From assembly GCA_002699335.1 (NCBI GenBank), contig PACG01000067.1, positions 17,293-26,104 on the forward strand: a stretch of DNA of 8,812 nucleotides. Reading direction: 5' to 3'. This document shows, one piece after another, positions 7,137 through 8,812 of this stretch. The translations under genes were made by a program, and so were the position numbers. The stretch is from Candidatus Poribacteria bacterium. Lineage in GTDB: Bacteria > Poribacteria > WGA-4E > UBA9662. Each line of letters opens with the position of its first letter. Position 1 is the stretch's first letter. The notes below the pieces were generated by a model. That model made no database searches and was not told where the DNA came from. It saw nothing but the letters and a program-made list of their open reading frames with translations.

Positions 7137-8812
7137 ATGAGTTACACCCCTAAGCCTATTGACACCTCCAGTGTGCAACTGCCAGAAGAATTGGCCGATT
7201 TAACAGAATTGCTATCGGAAAACACGCACGAAATCTGGGCCCAACAACGGCTGAAAGATGGTTGGACCCTCGGACCAGAACGCGATGATAAGGCTATGAC
7301 CCACCCCTGTTTGATACTCTATGACCAACTTCCTGAGTCAGAAAAGGAATACGATCGAAATACATCGATGGAAGCCATCAAAGCCATTCTGCACCTGGGT
7401 TATCGGATTATTCCACCGACACAAGATCAAATGGGAGCGCAAGACGAAGTTCATCGCATCCTTGATCGCCTTGAAGATAAGAGCCTTGATCTCCGGAACT
7501 TGAGCGAAATTTGGCGCGGACGGTCACCCGAGATTTGGCGGCGAGTACCAGAGATTTATCGTTCGCTCGGCCATCGAATTTTAGGCATTGGCGAACCATT
7601 ATTGGCCTTTGACGTCATTTCAGAAGGGTTGGAAGTCTGGACCACAGACCTTCGACTCAGACAGTTAAATGGTCTGACACTGGCCAGAGGTGGTTCGCCT
7701 TACAAAGCCAACCAAATAGCACGCGAGTTGCAAGCCGAAGGGAATCAAGACGACGATACACTTGGTTTACTTGGTCGAACCCATAAAGACTTGTGGGAAA
7801 AAGAAAACCAGGAACAGGAAAAAGCAGCGCAACTGGAACAGGCATTTGATGCTTACTACACCTCTTATCAAAATACGGGCAGTGGCTACACGGGTATTAA
7901 CGCTGCCACATTGGCCTTGATTAAAGGTGATTTGGAGACGGCTCATCGAATCGGTCAGCATGTCTATCAAATTAGTCTGGAAGAGGCCAAAGGCATGGAG
8001 CCGGATTATTGGACTCAAGCAACTTTGGGTGAGGTTTTACTGATTTTGAACCAACCAGAGCAAGCCAGAGAGCATTACACTCGTGCCGGTGAACTGGGAA
8101 AAGGTAACTTTGCCAACCTAAACTCGACCAGACGTAATGCGCGACTGCTGTTGGACGCGTTGGGTGAAGACCCTCACTGGTTGGACGATTGCTTTGCACT
8201 GCCTAAAATTATCGTTTTTACAGGTCATCCGCTTCTACCTGAGGGGGAGGTAGATTGCCGTTTCCCGGTTCATCTAGAAACCGAACTCAAAGTACGTATC
8301 GCTAATCAACTGAATCAGTTAGATGCGGATATTGGCATTGCTTCTGCTGCTGCCGGGTCCGATATTCTGTTCCTGGAGGCCATGCTAGAGCGGGGAGGTG
8401 AAATTGATGTCATCCTGCCTTATGCTGTCGAACACTTTGTTCAGACTAGCGTCGATGTGGACAGAAATTCAGAGTGGAAGAACCGATTTGAACGGATTTT
8501 GAATCGGGCTGGCCGGGTGATAATGGCCAACGACTATCCCGCTCAAGATAATCGCGTCCTTTTAGAGTTTACCAGCCTAATTGTAGATGGCACAGCGATC
8601 TTGAGGGCGCAAGAGTACGATACCCCATTGGTTTCTCTGGCCGTCTGGGATGGTCAAGAGCACGGCAATTTGGGGGAAACCCCAGATATGATTAGTCGAT
8701 GGAAAAATACGGGGCGAGACGTCGAGATTATAGATGTGCCAGCGAATATTTCCATCCAGCCTGAAAGTGTCTCAATCTTAGAAAACACATCGCATTTTCC
8801 GCATGAAATCCG
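7137..8812 (+). CDS. RyR - TPR-S - SLOG-like multidomain protein, 3' end outside window
   Basis: 558 codons are visible with no stop. Residues 19-91 match the RyR domain: IWAQQRLKDGW (33-43), LGPERDD, HP (56-57), YDQLPESEKEYDRN (62-75), then LGYRI. Residues about 125-345 are alpha-helical and fit the TPR-S / TRAFs-binding (DUF4071-like) domain: GLLGRTHKDLWE (210-221), YTGINAATLAL (251-261), YWTQATLGEVLLIL (291-304), and a TPR-like QARAHY-type helix. From about 355 a Rossmann-like SLOG domain follows: FTGHPL (361-366), SAAAGSD (403-409), FLEAMLERGG, DVILP (424-428), then AVWDG (502-506). No signal peptide or membrane helix is seen. In comparative genomics these domains occur in nucleotide-sensing, stress and conflict proteins; the ligand and output here are unknown. 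A C-terminal enzymatic or effector domain, or a partner gene, may lie beyond the edge. It is divergent from panB and has its own promoter. Base use looks like its neighbours. RyR and TPR-S calls are fairly sure, SLOG somewhat less. Confidence 0.88.
   Translation, partial: MSYTPKPIDTSSVQLPEELADLTELLSENTHEIWAQQRLKDGWTLGPERDDKAMTHPCLILYDQLPESEKEYDRNTSMEAIKAILHLGYRIIPPTQDQMGAQDEVHRILDRLEDKSLDLRNLSEIWRGRSPEIWRRVPEIYRSLGHRILGIGEPLLAFDVISEGLEVWTTDLRLRQLNGLTLARGGSPYKANQIARELQAEGNQDDDTLGLLGRTHKDLWEKENQEQEKAAQLEQAFDAYYTSYQNTGSGYTGINAATLALIKGDLETAHRIGQHVYQISLEEAKGMEPDYWTQATLGEVLLILNQPEQAREHYTRAGELGKGNFANLNSTRRNARLLLDALGEDPHWLDDCFALPKIIVFTGHPLLPEGEVDCRFPVHLETELKVRIANQLNQLDADIGIASAAAGSDILFLEAMLERGGEIDVILPYAVEHFVQTSVDVDRNSEWKNRFERILNRAGRVIMANDYPAQDNRVLLEFTSLIVDGTAILRAQEYDTPLVSLAVWDGQEHGNLGETPDMISRWKNTGRDVEIIDVPANISIQPESVSILENTSHFPHEI

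Noticed and set aside
7408..8199. Minus-strand frames of 60-83 codons
   Set aside because: Antisense to the RyR/TPR-S gene, which shows recognisable domains across the same bases.

Overview
This window carries four protein-coding genes. Three read leftward (uvrA, partial at the left edge; a sugar-phosphate isomerase/epimerase-like TIM-barrel gene; panB). One reads rightward and is cut by the right edge: a RyR / TPR-S / SLOG-like multidomain protein. No RNA gene, insertion sequence or CRISPR array was recognised. The source looks like a bacterium of moderate GC using the standard code. The double-length UvrA resembles what I recall for Chlamydiae and Planctomycetes, so a member of the PVC group or another environmental phylum is a reasonable but weak guess; nothing else in the window fixes the taxon.

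Left part (1-4655, minus strand): one uninterrupted reading frame of 1551 codons encodes a complete UvrA (about residues 1-972), a proline/serine/glutamine-containing linker, and then the N-terminal half of a second UvrA module that runs off the window. The second module keeps the ABC motifs and a UvrB-binding-type region but has lost almost all of the insertion domain between its CxxC pairs. This is the most unusual trait of the DNA-repair part.

Middle (4656-6514, minus strand): panB (ketopantoate hydroxymethyltransferase, pantothenate/CoA synthesis) is followed by the isomerase-like gene and then uvrA, all co-directional with gaps of about 90 and 117 bases. A near-consensus sigma70-type promoter (TTGACA, 18 bases, TATACT) lies upstream of panB and may serve the whole set. 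The gaps contain a perfect 20-base palindrome and related short repeats.

Divergent intergenic region (6515-7136): 622 bases with no convincing gene. It holds the panB promoter on the minus strand, a second strong promoter (TTGTCA, 17 bases, TACAAT) on the plus strand, and several short inverted repeats that could be operators or hairpins.

Right part (7137-8812, plus strand): the first 558 codons of a protein with an N-terminal ryanodine-receptor-type (RyR) domain, a TPR-S (TRAFs-binding/DUF4071-like) helical-repeat region, and a Rossmann-like SLOG domain with a DprA-like motif. Such domains are associated in comparative genomics with nucleotide-sensing and biological-conflict systems. The effector or enzymatic partner, if any, lies beyond the window. 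This is the best candidate for an undescribed system here.
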